NCBI GenBank assembly: GCA_910588235.1
Contig: CAJUOQ010000013.1
Coordinates: forward strand, 1 to 52,372
DNA: 52,372 nt
Source of the DNA: an uncultured Atopostipes sp.
Lineage (GTDB): Bacteria > Bacillota > Bacilli > Lactobacillales > Carnobacteriaceae_A
Direction of reading: 5' to 3'
Position numbers and translations under genes: made by a program. Within the stretch, counting starts at the first letter, position 1; each line of letters starts with the position of its first letter. Shown here in pieces: positions 42,915 to 51,635 of this stretch. The notes under the pieces are model-generated. The model was not told where the DNA came from and made no database searches. It saw nothing but the letters and a program-made list of their open reading frames with translations.

Positions 42915-43688
42915 TTACACTCTACGTCGAGTACGTTTTAAAGTAGATTCCGTTTCTTGATCCGATTTTTGATCTAGATCTTGGTTAACTGGTAATTGAG
43001 TTTTAATTGCTAAGTCTTCTTGATCAAAAAGTTTTATTTGACCTAAGTTGTTCCAACCAGTAATTTCTTGAGCAACTTCTTCTGATTTCACTGTGTTATC
43101 CGTTAATTCACGAATAAAGGCAAGTCCAATACCAATCATGGCTCCGAGTAACACACCGATGACAATGTTCAATAAATTATTCGGTGATGCGGCATCCATA
43201 TTCGGCACGGCTGCAGAAATAATTGTCACATTATCAACATTCATCATATCGTAAATGTTTTCTTGGAAAACAGCGGCAACTGTGTTGGAAATCTCAGCTG
43301 CTTCATAAGGATTCTCACTTTGTGCTAGCACTGAAAATACTTGAGAGTCCTCATTCACTTGGACGGAAATACTTTCACGCAAGTCATCTGGCGTTGCATC
43401 AAGGCCCAACTCTTCAATTACAGGGTCTAAAACAACGTCATTTCGAATAATATCTTCATATGTACTGATTAACGAGAGACTCGTTGTAATATCTTGTTGC
43501 GAAACAGCTGAGGTTTCATCCGATGTTTGTGTGACTAAAATTTCCGTCGATGATTCATAAGTGGGTGTCACTAAAAAGAATGTATAAATTGCCGCAATCA
43601 CGGCTGCTCCTAGCGTTGTAATGATAATTAGTTTGAAATGTTTCTTTAAGATATCAAACAGTTCAACTAAACTAATTTCTTCTTCCAT
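42915..43688 (-). CDS. cpsC: CpsC/CapA-type Wzz chain-length regulator and kinase activator
   Basis: This 257-residue membrane protein has two transmembrane segments (about residues 18-38 and 172-192) around an extracellular loop, and a basic C-terminal tail of about 65 residues. Family features are the N-terminal ISLVELFDILKKHFKLIIIT, the loop PTYESSTEILVTQTSDETSA, and PNNLLNIVIGVLLGAMIGIG before the second TM segment. It controls polymer length and activates the CpsD kinase. It is the first gene of the long leftward capsule operon, preceded by a large palindrome. Confidence 0.93.
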   Translation of the reverse strand: MEEEISLVELFDILKKHFKLIIITTLGAAVIAAIYTFFLVTPTYESSTEILVTQTSDETSAVSQQDITTSLSLISTYEDIIRNDVVLDPVIEELGLDATPDDLRESISVQVNEDSQVFSVLAQSENPYEAAEISNTVAAVFQENIYDMMNVDNVTIISAAVPNMDAASPNNLLNIVIGVLLGAMIGIGLAFIRELTDNTVKSEEVAQEITGWNNLGQIKLFDQEDLAIKTQLPVNQDLDQKSDQETESTLKRTRRRV

Positions 43689-43755
43689 TAAAACCTTCCA
43701 CTACCTTCCCAAAATTCAAATTTATTTGTTTATGTATAATGGCAAAACTCGATTC

Positions 43756-43803
43756 TATTCTACAGTGTGCAGATACAATATTGTACCTGCACACTGTAGA
43801 ATA
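43756..43803. repeat. 48-bp near-perfect palindrome upstream of the capsule operon
   Basis: The two arms (43756-43779 and 43780-43803) are complementary at every position but one pair, with centre CAATATTG and arms containing CTACAGTGTGCAG. In RNA it would form a 20+ bp hairpin in the capsule 5' leader. It has no T-run, so it is not a standard terminator. It could be a protein-binding site, a leader structure, or the scar of a mobile repeat. Confidence 0.8.
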
Positions 43804-44126
43804 TATTAGCATACTATATTGTATAAGACCATAAGATTTCACACTTTTTCTCATCATTTTCTAAACTTATGATACCTACAAGGTTTTAGACGCTAATTTT
43901 TTGGTCATTAAAATTTATTCAAAATTTTATCACTCCTTCATTGTAACACTTTGTAATAAAAAGCAAAGGTCTTTTACAAGTTTTTTCATATTTATAAAAT
44001 ACTATTTATGAAAAATTAAATGATATTAATTCAATTTTATTGATAAGAAGCGATTTATAATAAATATAATCAGCAACTATACCAAAATATAAACAATAAA
44101 AGCACATTAAAGTTTTTAATAAAAAA

Positions 44127-44153
44127 AGAGGACATCTTTTATCAGACTCCTCT
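44127..44153 (-). terminator. Terminator of the DUF1828-like gene
   Basis: Read leftwards, AGAGGA (44153-44148) pairs with TCCTCT (44132-44127) and is followed by a run of T residues. It lies about 22 bp past the stop codon. Confidence 0.6.
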
Positions 44154-44174
44154 CGGTATATTTTTCATTCAATT

Positions 44175-44960
44175 TTAAGCGCGTAGTTCTTCGGTAAATG
44201 TCTCCCGCTCTGTAAAAGGAATCACTGTTATTCCTTCGTTCGACATTAATGAAAGAATTGGACTCTCAATTTTTTTCTCTTGATTGTTTATGAAAGTATA
44301 GAAGACAGTATTCGGCTTAACAACATTCCTTGTATATTTGACATCTGTTGCTAATACCTTAGCGTACATTTCATTTTTTGGAGAGGCTAACACTTTAATC
44401 AGTTTATCTGGGATATTTCGCTTCTGACTTCCAGGAATTGAAAATTCGTACTTATGAGACATACCTGTTGTGCCAACAAAAGAGGCGTCCTCCAATGCTC
44501 GAATATCATTTGAATCAAAATAAGCCTCGACATCTTCCAAGAACAATGTTTTGGTTCTTTTAGTGGCGGTTAAAAACATATCATTTGTAAATAACATTGC
44601 TTGTAACAAGCGATGTTTATCGTTCGAAAAATTCTCCATCGTAGAGTCAATATAAAGAAAATTATTACGCTCGTCATAGTTTACTCCATAGGATGTTAAC
44701 TGACTAAAAAATATATTTTTACGATTTTTTGAACGAGTAATAGAAATGCCTTCCGCTTCTAAATCATCTAAAACGTAGCCGCCATCCGTTATTTTTAATT
44801 TATCCTTTGATTCAGGTATGACATACAGAATAATTGAATCATTATGTCGATCATAAAAAGGAGTATCAATTCTAATAACATCATTATTAAGTGTTGAAAA
44901 TATAATTTCTTCTTTTAACCACTTATGATATTCCTTTGACCATTCAGTCGCTGTAACCAT
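44175..44960 (-). CDS. DUF1828/DUF1829-like protein
   Basis: This protein of about 261 residues resembles the two-part DUF1828-DUF1829 family. The N-terminal part (about 1-95) includes SIILYVIPESKDKLKITDGG and YVLDDLEAEGISITRSKNRK. The C-terminal part (about 130-261) includes YEFSIPGSQKRNIPDKLIKV and PNTVFYTFINN. No signal or membrane segment is seen. The ATG at 44960, with GGAGGTGA 5 nt upstream, is preferred over the methionine 11 codons further up. The family is common in accessory regions of Firmicutes and its function is unknown. It is monocistronic with its own terminator. Confidence 0.65.
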   Translation of the reverse strand: MVTATEWSKEYHKWLKEEIIFSTLNNDVIRIDTPFYDRHNDSIILYVIPESKDKLKITDGGYVLDDLEAEGISITRSKNRKNIFFSQLTSYGVNYDERNNFLYIDSTMENFSNDKHRLLQAMLFTNDMFLTATKRTKTLFLEDVEAYFDSNDIRALEDASFVGTTGMSHKYEFSIPGSQKRNIPDKLIKVLASPKNEMYAKVLATDVKYTRNVVKPNTVFYTFINNQEKKIESPILSLMSNEGITVIPFTERETFTEELRA

Positions 44961-45091
44961 TCCTATCACCTCCATAATATGAGCGTTAATCATAAGTAAC
45001 TTATTAACTGCTTCAACCTATAATAAGTAAAGTAAGATCTATTCTCTTAATATTAATATACAGATCCTACAATTACAAATATTATCCGAAT

Positions 45092-46108
45092 CTATATTCG
45101 CTTATATTTTACCCCTTTTAATTCAAAAGTCGATTTTATTTTCCTGAAGGGATCTCCAAGATTCGTGTACTGAGTATTGTTGTAAAAACCAATGCGCTCG
45201 AAGTGCTTATTTAAGTGACGAAAGACAGTGCTTTTTGAAACTTCTCCATCAAAAAAATCGGTAAGAGTCGTGGTTGTCAAGTTTCTTTGATGATAAATGA
45301 CCCCATATTCACAGATCGTCCGCACAATTGCTTCTTCCCGCGGTTCATATAAGCCACACGGACAAACGAGATACTTTTTCGTTAACTTTGCTTCAAAGCT
45401 GTTACAGTCACTACAACAAATTCCTTGACGTACGTTCTTTTTAATTTCCGAAGGGATAACTCGTTCTTTACTGGGTCGTCCGATTTCAAAGGGCTCCAGC
45501 GTGGTTAAAATTGCTTCAAGATTTATAGGCACATTGAAATGACTTCTTTCTATGCGTGTCAGTTTTCGCAAATAGCTTTGCAGTTCATTTAGCATGTTGA
45601 CATCAATACCGGAGACCGTATCATGTAGTTCAACATGATTGTTGATTCCCACAAAAGAAAGCACTCCTTGAACATGCGGTGACTGAGGTCGCTGATTCAA
45701 TATTTCTTGCAGATTGGTGGTAGACTTCTGAGTTTGGCTGAAAGGATTATGACTGATGACTTGCCCATTACGTAAGCATTGATTGTTCAGCAGCTCCAGC
45801 TTCCCCGAATAATTTTTCACTTCGAATGCATGCACCCCCAGATGCGTTACTAACAAGACATCACATTCAAATTCCCCGTAATAATCCAACCATACATTCC
45901 GAAAAACAGTCCAATGCGGTGCTCCATTTGCTTCCAAATAATGAAGGAGCCGCTCCTCTCCTCGAACGCCTTTTTCTAGTAAATACAAATCATTTTTATA
46001 CTTTTTATGGTGGTCTAAACCCCCTCGTTTGTCTATTTCTCGGAGCACTTCTAACTTCGTCGGTCTTGGTTCCAGTTCTAGTTGTCTTTTCGTCTTCATT
46101 TGTTTCAA
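45092..46108 (-). CDS. NERD-domain protein with zinc ribbon and HTH-like C-terminus
   Basis: This 338-residue protein has a nuclease-related NERD domain (about residues 45-155): LLEKGVRGEERLLHYLEANG, then YGEFECDVLLVTHLGVHAFE with VKNYSG, giving the D-EVK restriction-like core. A zinc-ribbon-like element follows (GICCSDC and CPCG, about residues 230-250), then a predicted winged-helix segment, SKSTVFRHLNKHFERIGF. NERD proteins are thought to act in DNA processing or defence, but substrate is unknown. The TTG start has GGGGGG upstream; an ATG three codons in is the alternative. It is monocistronic. Confidence 0.75.
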   Translation of the reverse strand: MKQMKTKRQLELEPRPTKLEVLREIDKRGGLDHHKKYKNDLYLLEKGVRGEERLLHYLEANGAPHWTVFRNVWLDYYGEFECDVLLVTHLGVHAFEVKNYSGKLELLNNQCLRNGQVISHNPFSQTQKSTTNLQEILNQRPQSPHVQGVLSFVGINNHVELHDTVSGIDVNMLNELQSYLRKLTRIERSHFNVPINLEAILTTLEPFEIGRPSKERVIPSEIKKNVRQGICCSDCNSFEAKLTKKYLVCPCGLYEPREEAIVRTICEYGVIYHQRNLTTTTLTDFFDGEVSKSTVFRHLNKHFERIGFYNNTQYTNLGDPFRKIKSTFELKGVKYKRI

Positions 46109-46189
46109 AACAATCCCCCCTACTATATATATTGACCAAAAAAACGAAATTTCACGAAAAAAGTTTAATTTTTTTGCTGGAGTGGGTTT

Positions 46190-46399
46190 TTCGTGTCACA
46201 AGTGGAGAGATGTGACATGCGAATGAGTGGTTGCTCTTCACAGATGGGGTGTTGTGACACGTAGTTGGGTGATTGCTCTTCACAGACTGGAAGTCGTGAC
46301 ACGCACATAGGTAATTGCTCTTCACAAAGATGAAGATGTGAGGCGCAAACGCTGCGCGTCGAGTCACAAGTCGCTTGTTGTGACTCACCCACCCGCAAA
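46190..46399. repeat. Five 42-bp tandem repeat units with internal inverted repeats
   Basis: Units start near 46190, 46232, 46274, 46316 and 46358, exactly 42 bp apart. Three of them share TGCTCTTCACA, and all have a CACA ... TGTGA type inverted repeat. The last contains a clean hairpin, GAGTCACAA against TTGTGACTC. The first and last units are the most diverged. The region lies between the NERD gene and a convergent-side terminator and codes for nothing convincing. Confidence 0.8.
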
Positions 46400-46411
46400 T
46401 CGCCACAAAAA

Positions 46412-46454
46412 AATAGCCCTCGAGAAACACCGGCAGTGTTTCCAGAGAGCTATT
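46412..46454 (-). terminator. Terminator of the sugar kinase/nucleotidyltransferase operon
   Basis: A long imperfect stem pairs AATAGCCCTCGAGAAACAC (46412-46430) with GTGTTTCCAGAGAGCTATT (46436-46454) around CGGCA. Read leftwards it ends in a run of seven T residues. It lies 11 bp past the nucleotidyltransferase stop. Confidence 0.85.
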
Positions 46455-46464
46455 CTCTTCATTT

Positions 46465-47202
46465 TTAACGATTTTCAAAAATTTCTTGTACGCGTTCGTA
46501 ACTTTCAACAGTTCCGATGTCATAGCGGTGACCTTCGAAACGGAAAGCGTGGATCGGTTTTTGTCCGAGTAAGAACGGGATGAAATGTCCTGGCGCATCA
46601 GGATCATGGCCCGCTTCTAAATATTCTTTAAATTTAGGCAGCGTTTCTTTTTGGTATAAGTAAAACGCTGGGACCGCATATTCTGATTTCGGATTCTCTG
46701 GCTTTTCTTCAAAAGAAAGCACTTTAGAGTCCTCATCCAATTCGACAATCCCGGCACGTTTTAATTGGGCTTCGTCTTCTTCCGCATAAGCCGTGATCAC
46801 ATCGGTACCCACTTCTTCAAAATAGTTAGCGAAGTCAGATAATTCAAAATCAAATAAATTATCCCCCGCTAAAATCATTAAGTCATCGTCAACATCCAGT
46901 TGTTCAATCACAAACTGAATATCGCCAATCGCCCCTAAACGATTGTCGTTCGTTGTGGTGCCGTCATTGACTACGGTCAATTTTTTGGAATAGTCTGCGT
47001 CTTCGGTCCACTCTTCAAAATGACCCGCAAACTTTTCGTTGGTAACGATAATGATTTCATCGATCGCATCGACTTTTTCCATTTTTTCGACAATATGATC
47101 TAAAATGGATTGCCCCGCCACTTCTAATAAAGGTTTGGGGGTATTTTTTGTGAGCGGGTATAAGCGCGTTGCGTAACCCGCGGCTAATACTAAAGCTTTC
47201 AT
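46465..47202 (-). CDS. Sugar-1-phosphate nucleotidyltransferase
   Basis: This 245-residue cytoplasmic enzyme has the nucleotidyltransferase signature LAAGYATRLYPLTKNTPKPL at the N-terminus, the metal-binding Asp in LMILAGDNLFDF, EEKPENPKSEYAV, and GHRYDIGTVESY near the end. It lacks the C-terminal beta-helix of GlmU, so it only makes a nucleoside-diphosphate sugar from a sugar-1-phosphate and an NTP. Its start overlaps the last base of the sugar kinase gene, so the two likely act in sequence in a salvage route. Nucleotide and sugar are not certain. Confidence 0.85.
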   Translation of the reverse strand: MKALVLAAGYATRLYPLTKNTPKPLLEVAGQSILDHIVEKMEKVDAIDEIIIVTNEKFAGHFEEWTEDADYSKKLTVVNDGTTTNDNRLGAIGDIQFVIEQLDVDDDLMILAGDNLFDFELSDFANYFEEVGTDVITAYAEEDEAQLKRAGIVELDEDSKVLSFEEKPENPKSEYAVPAFYLYQKETLPKFKEYLEAGHDPDAPGHFIPFLLGQKPIHAFRFEGHRYDIGTVESYERVQEIFENR

Positions 47203-48410
47203 TAACTTAATTCCTCCAAGTTATCGACATAGCTGACACCGTCGGCTGTTTTTACGAAGTTCACTTCGTATTTGTCCGCATACTCTGGATGTTCTTTTGG
47301 AAAGACTTCATCAATTCTCGCTTTGATTTGATCTTTATATTTAGGATCAATAATTCCAATCACGGAACCACGGAAACCCGCACCACTTGGACGTGCACCA
47401 TAGACACCATCTGTTTCGCGTAAAACGTCAAAAATAGTGGCCATTTCTGGAATGCCTGTTTCATAGTTATTGAACGTACTGTCCCCAGAAGCAAACATTA
47501 ATTGACCAAACGTTTCAATGTCCCCGTTGGCCCATGCTTCTTTTCCGCGTTGCACGCGTTCTTGTTCGGTATAGAAATGTTCTGCTCGACGGCCAAAGCG
47601 TCCAGGAATTTCACTTCTATATTTATCATAAAGTTCACGTGAGATATCACGTAAACGAACATCTTCAAGCGCTGGTGCATCATCACTCGAAATACCATCC
47701 AACTCTTGGATAATCCAGCCCGCTACGCGACACTCATCGGTGCGGTTGTTGAAACCAGAATCGGTTAATTGTTGAGTAACTCCTGAGTAGACAACGACGA
47801 TTTCATATTCAGGGAAGTCTTCCCCTTTTGGTACTAAATCGTATTCATTTGTTTTACAATCCATCACCATCAAATGGTTGTTTTCACTTAAGACGTTGGA
47901 AGATTGGTCTAAAATTCCATTCTTAAGGCCCATAAAACCTGTTTCGGCTTCTGAATTGTATTTAACTAATTCAAGTTTGGACAGCTCAATATCGTTCACA
48001 TCACATAAAGCCATTAAGTATGCTGAAACAACTGCTGCGGAAGAACTTAAACCACCGATCGGTAATTCTCCACGCAACACGCCGTTAATCCCTACTTTTA
48101 GATCAAAATCTTTTTGTAGTGAAGCCACCGCTCCACGTAAGTAGTTCCCCCAGAATCCAGGAATGAAGTCTAATTCTTCATCTAAATCAAAATATTCTTC
48201 TCCCGGGAAATCAATACTAAATACATGAACTTTTCCTTCTTTATTCGGTGAATAAGCTAAATTAACACTTGCTTCAATGGCCATCCCGGTGACGAATCCA
48301 CCCTGATGGTCGGAGTGCGCGCCAATGGGACACACACGTAAGGGCGACCGTACAGCACGGATATCGCCATTATCAAATCTACTTTTGTATTCTTCTATTA
48401 ATGTAGTCAT
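47202..48410 (-). CDS. GHMP-family sugar kinase, galacturonokinase-like
   Basis: This protein of about 402 residues has the three GHMP motifs: RSPLRVCPIGAHSDHQGG (residues 21-38), IGGLSSSAAVVSAYL with the ATP loop, and ARPSGAGFRGSVIG. The first motif differs from the GRVNLIGEHTDYNGG of galactokinase and resembles the CPLGAHIDHQGG of plant galacturonokinase, so galacturonic acid or another uronate is a plausible substrate. The ATG at 48410 with AAAGGA 8 nt upstream is preferred over one 7 codons earlier, which has no ribosome site. It is coupled to a nucleotidyltransferase gene. Confidence 0.8.
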   Translation of the reverse strand: MTTLIEEYKSRFDNGDIRAVRSPLRVCPIGAHSDHQGGFVTGMAIEASVNLAYSPNKEGKVHVFSIDFPGEEYFDLDEELDFIPGFWGNYLRGAVASLQKDFDLKVGINGVLRGELPIGGLSSSAAVVSAYLMALCDVNDIELSKLELVKYNSEAETGFMGLKNGILDQSSNVLSENNHLMVMDCKTNEYDLVPKGEDFPEYEIVVVYSGVTQQLTDSGFNNRTDECRVAGWIIQELDGISSDDAPALEDVRLRDISRELYDKYRSEIPGRFGRRAEHFYTEQERVQRGKEAWANGDIETFGQLMFASGDSTFNNYETGIPEMATIFDVLRETDGVYGARPSGAGFRGSVIGIIDPKYKDQIKARIDEVFPKEHPEYADKYEVNFVKTADGVSYVDNLEELS

Positions 48411-48567
48411 ATCATATTCCTTTACTTTCATAGTTATGTTAAATTTCTTATTTTATTACGCATATTTAATTGTAACATACTCTGTTTTCATTTAGATAAT
48501 AAATCCTTTAATTTTTTATCCCTACACGTTCATTCTCTTCTCATCGTTCACTTGAAACCTTCATTTA

Positions 48568-48576
48568 TGATATACT
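48568..48576 (+). promoter_or_regulatory. Extended -10 promoter of gdhA
   Basis: TGATATACT (48568-48576) is a TG-extended -10 located 28 bp before the gdhA start. A weak -35 (TTCACT, 48547-48552) lies 18 bp upstream. Confidence 0.5.
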
Positions 48577-48603
48577 GAATGTTCATTATGGAGAGGAGAA
48601 AGA

Positions 48604-49959
48604 ATGATGTCAGCCAAGCAGTATATTAACCGAGTCCTTCAAATCGTTGAAGAAAAACATGCCGATAAACCCGAATTTATCCAAGCAGTGAATGAATTTT
48701 TCCCGAGTTTGGAACCTTATTTAACCGAACATCCGGAAATTGAAGGCCATAACATTTTAGAATTAATTGTTGAACCAGAACGTATTATTCAATTTAGAAT
48801 TCCCTGGGAAGATGACGCCGGTCAGTGGCAAGTCAACCTCGGGTGGCGCGTACAGTACAACTCCGCTTTAGGCCCGTATAAAGGGGGGATTCGTTTTGAC
48901 CCAAGTGTTAACGAAAGTATTCTGCGTTTTTTAGGCTTTGAGCAGATCTTTAAAAATGCCTTAACGAGTTTACCTTTAGGGGGTGGTAAAGGGGGCAGTG
49001 ACTTCGATCCACATGGAAAATCACAACGTGAGATTATGCGTTTCACCCAGAGCTTCATGTCGGAATTACAAAAGCACATCGGCCCGGATATTGATGTGCC
49101 GGCTGGAGATATTGGTGTTGGCCATCGTGAAATTGGTTATATGTATGGTCAATATAAACGCTTGAACCAACCAGAACCCGGCGTTTTAACCGGAAAACCG
49201 ACCAACCAATGGGGTAGTTTTGGCCGAACCGAAGCGACCGGTTACGGTTTAATCTACTTTGCTGAAAATGCACTTTGGGATTCAGACGAACGCTTGAGCG
49301 AAAAGAACGTCGTAGTTTCCGGAACCGGTAATGTGAGTACCTACACCGTCGAAAAAGCAACACAATTAGGCGCTAAAGTCATTGCCGTCTCCGATAGTCA
49401 AGGTTACGTCGTCGATGAAAATGGCGTGGACGCAGAAATCTTGAAGAAACTATCCGCGCGTGGAAGTGGCGCTTTGAAATATTATAGCGAATATCAGCCA
49501 GATTCTACTTATTATGAAGACGTGTCCGTTTGGTCGGCACAGTTAGAATATGACGTCGCCTTCCCTTGTGCGACCCAAAACGAAATTGACCAAGACGCTG
49601 CGGAAAACTTAGTCAAAAACTGTGGTGTCCAAGCGGTTTTTGAAGGGGCCAATATGCCGAGCACGGACGCGGCCATTAAAGTCTATAAAGAACATGATAT
49701 TTTATATGGTTTAGGGAAAGCGGCCAATGCCGGTGGCGTTGCCGTTTCTGCGCTAGAAATGGCGCAAAACGCGCAAAAAGAACAATGGTCGATCGAAACT
49801 GTCGATGAAAGACTTCAAAGCATCATGTCCGAAATTTACGAACTCGTCAGCACCACGGCCGAGAAATATGTTGGGAATAAAAATGACTTGCAAGCCGGCG
49901 CGAACATTGCCAGCTTCGCTAAACTCGCTGAAGTCATGATTAATCAAGGATTGGTTTAA
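48604..49959 (+). CDS. gdhA: NADP-type hexameric glutamate dehydrogenase
   Basis: This 451-residue enzyme makes glutamate from 2-oxoglutarate and ammonium with NADPH. It has the substrate-binding WRVQYNSALGPYKGGIRF and the conserved LPLGGGKGGSDFDPHGKSQR, the loop DVPAGDIGVGHREIGYM, and the dinucleotide fold VVVSGTGNVSTYTVEKA. Length and motifs match the short bacterial hexameric class. The first of two adjacent Met codons is used, after GGAGAGG. Its GC-richer codon use marks it as core chromosome rather than island DNA. It supplies the glutamate used by the capsule aminotransferase, but no direct link is implied. Confidence 0.95.
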   Translation: MMSAKQYINRVLQIVEEKHADKPEFIQAVNEFFPSLEPYLTEHPEIEGHNILELIVEPERIIQFRIPWEDDAGQWQVNLGWRVQYNSALGPYKGGIRFDPSVNESILRFLGFEQIFKNALTSLPLGGGKGGSDFDPHGKSQREIMRFTQSFMSELQKHIGPDIDVPAGDIGVGHREIGYMYGQYKRLNQPEPGVLTGKPTNQWGSFGRTEATGYGLIYFAENALWDSDERLSEKNVVVSGTGNVSTYTVEKATQLGAKVIAVSDSQGYVVDENGVDAEILKKLSARGSGALKYYSEYQPDSTYYEDVSVWSAQLEYDVAFPCATQNEIDQDAAENLVKNCGVQAVFEGANMPSTDAAIKVYKEHDILYGLGKAANAGGVAVSALEMAQNAQKEQWSIETVDERLQSIMSEIYELVSTTAEKYVGNKNDLQAGANIASFAKLAEVMINQGLV

Positions 49960-49978
49960 TCAATCATTTGAAAATAGC

Positions 49979-50018
49979 AAAACAGAGAGACTTAGTCCTT
50001 TTGTCTCTCTGTTTTTAT
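49979..50018. terminator. Bidirectional terminator between gdhA and the PTS gene
   Basis: AAAACAGAGAGAC (49979-49991) pairs with GTCTCTCTGTTTT (50003-50015) across an 11-nt loop. Runs of T follow on the right, and A on the left, so it can stop both the rightward gdhA transcript and the leftward PTS transcript. Confidence 0.85.
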
Positions 50019-50038
50019 ATTATTTTATTTTCTAAACT

Positions 50039-51463
50039 TTATACATTTTCTATATCAACTTTATTTGCTGCTGCTACTCCTTCTTTCTTCTTTTCATGCC
50101 GTAATATCAAGGTAGCTGATATATACGATACAACTATCCCAATAGTTCCTGTGATCACAGCAATCACCATATTATTTAATCCTCCGTCTGGCTCTAAGAA
50201 GAATAAAATTGTAAAGAGACCTGGTGCTCCACCCATCACAAAACTTTTTAATGAGAATAAGCTTGCGAATAATCCAGCTGATGCAGCTCCGATTGCAGTT
50301 CCTATTAATACTTTAGGTCGACCAATTAGTGCTCCATAAAAAGCTGGTTCGGTAATTCCAAATAGACCAGTCAATCCAAATGAAAAATATGCTCCACTTT
50401 TTTCTGTATCTTCTTTTACGTATCTTGCTACTGCTAAAGCTGTTGCTCCTATACATAGATTAGAGATAAAACCAATCACAATATGCACAGGATCATAACC
50501 TAAAGATTCAATGGCTTGGAAGCCAATAGGCATTGTTGCTTTATCGATACCTAACATAACCATATAAGGATAAAGCATAGATAATAGAGGCAAAGCAATA
50601 AATCCTGCATTATTCATTAACCACATAATAAAGTTTCCTACGTATTCACTAGCTACTGTACCAATTGGCCCAAAAATAATTAGTGTAAAGGGAACCACAA
50701 TTAACATTGTTAAGAAAGGTTTCAATAAATACTTAACAAATTCTGGGATAATTTTATCCATTAACTTATCAACGTAATACATAAAACCTACACCTAGAAC
50801 AACAGGTATAATACTGCCTCCGTATTCAACGGGAACTATTGGCAACCCTAAAAAGTTTAAATTTTCTACTCCACTAATCGAAGGATTTACTAAAATAGCT
50901 CCTAGAAATGCCCCTAAAATTGGGGATAGTTTTAATTTTCTAGCTGTCGTAAAACCTAAATAAATTGGGAGCATACTAAATGCCGCATCAAATATAGCTA
51001 ATATAATTTGAGCTGTTCCACTCTCGGCGGAGATACCAAAAAAGTTAATTAAAAAGTTATTTACTGCTAGTATTACTCCACCAGTAATGAGTGCAGGAAC
51101 AATAGGCATAAATAATTCAGCAAAGAAACCACCAACGACATCAATATAATATTTAAAATCTTTTTTAGTTGTTCCTGAAGAACTAGCTTCCTTTGAATTC
51201 TGACTTGATTCAGTATCATATCCTGACTCTTCAATCATTTGATTATAAGCTTGTCCGACATCCGCACCTATAATTAATTGAATTTGTCCGTTTTTAAATA
51301 CTACTCCGTGTGAACCTTTAATATCTGCTAACGCATCTTTATTTACTTCGGCTTCATTTTTTACATTAATTCTAAGCCTAGTAGCACAATGTCCAATATA
51401 TTTTATGTTTTCTGTTCCACCAATATTTTCTAAAACTTCTTTTGCCATATCTTTATAATCCAT
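50039..51463 (-). CDS. PTS sugar transporter EIIBC
   Basis: This 474-residue permease has an EIIB domain with phosphocysteine C26 in YIGHCATRLRIN, a linker (about 82-108), and an EIIC domain with about ten membrane segments and GITEPAFYGA. No EIIA is fused. It differs clearly in sequence from the two other EIIBC proteins of this window, so it is not a recent duplicate. The ATG has AGGAGG about 8 nt upstream. It lies downstream of the M24-like gene, 172 bp away, with a hairpin between. The substrate is unknown. Confidence 0.85.
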   Translation of the reverse strand: MDYKDMAKEVLENIGGTENIKYIGHCATRLRINVKNEAEVNKDALADIKGSHGVVFKNGQIQLIIGADVGQAYNQMIEESGYDTESSQNSKEASSSGTTKKDFKYYIDVVGGFFAELFMPIVPALITGGVILAVNNFLINFFGISAESGTAQIILAIFDAAFSMLPIYLGFTTARKLKLSPILGAFLGAILVNPSISGVENLNFLGLPIVPVEYGGSIIPVVLGVGFMYYVDKLMDKIIPEFVKYLLKPFLTMLIVVPFTLIIFGPIGTVASEYVGNFIMWLMNNAGFIALPLLSMLYPYMVMLGIDKATMPIGFQAIESLGYDPVHIVIGFISNLCIGATALAVARYVKEDTEKSGAYFSFGLTGLFGITEPAFYGALIGRPKVLIGTAIGAASAGLFASLFSLKSFVMGGAPGLFTILFFLEPDGGLNNMVIAVITGTIGIVVSYISATLILRHEKKKEGVAAANKVDIENV

Positions 51464-51588
51464 GATTCATATCCTCCTTAATCTCTTCTGATCATTCATT
51501 TTTTCTGTATCTTCCGCATCTAAGCCTTACTTATGGGAAATATTGTATTCCACCCCTTTTGTATTCGCTTACAATCATTGTTTGAAGC

Positions 51589-51613
51589 AAACTCTCCTGA
51601 ATAAGGAGAGTTT
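51589..51613. terminator. Terminator-like hairpin after the M24-like gene
   Basis: AAACTCTCCT (51589-51598) and AGGAGAGTTT (51604-51613) form a perfect 10-bp stem with a 5-nt loop. The T-run is weak on both strands. It lies about 22 bp past the M24-like stop and may reduce read-through into the PTS gene. Confidence 0.5.
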
Positions 51614-51635
51614 ATTTACTTCAAAAAGCTGGGTG

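Larger units (their letters stand above)
43689..44174. other. Capsule operon upstream region
   Basis: This AT-rich region of nearly 500 bp must hold the promoter of the capsule operon. I see several AT-rich -10-like boxes on the minus strand (for example in the 43808-43830 stretch) but no single convincing -35/-10 pair. It contains the palindrome at 43756-43803 and the terminator of the DUF1828 gene at 44127-44153, each listed separately. Confidence 0.45.

Noticed and set aside
43621..43857. Two short open frames crossing the capsule leader, sharing a CRYNIV-like segment
   Set aside because: The shared segment is the translation of the 48-bp palindrome read on both strands. No ribosome site or family match.
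46152..46607. Minus-strand open frames with CEEQ-type peptide repeats
   Set aside because: The peptide repeat reflects the 42-bp tandem DNA repeat. The longer frame runs through a terminator and into the nucleotidyltransferase gene in another frame.
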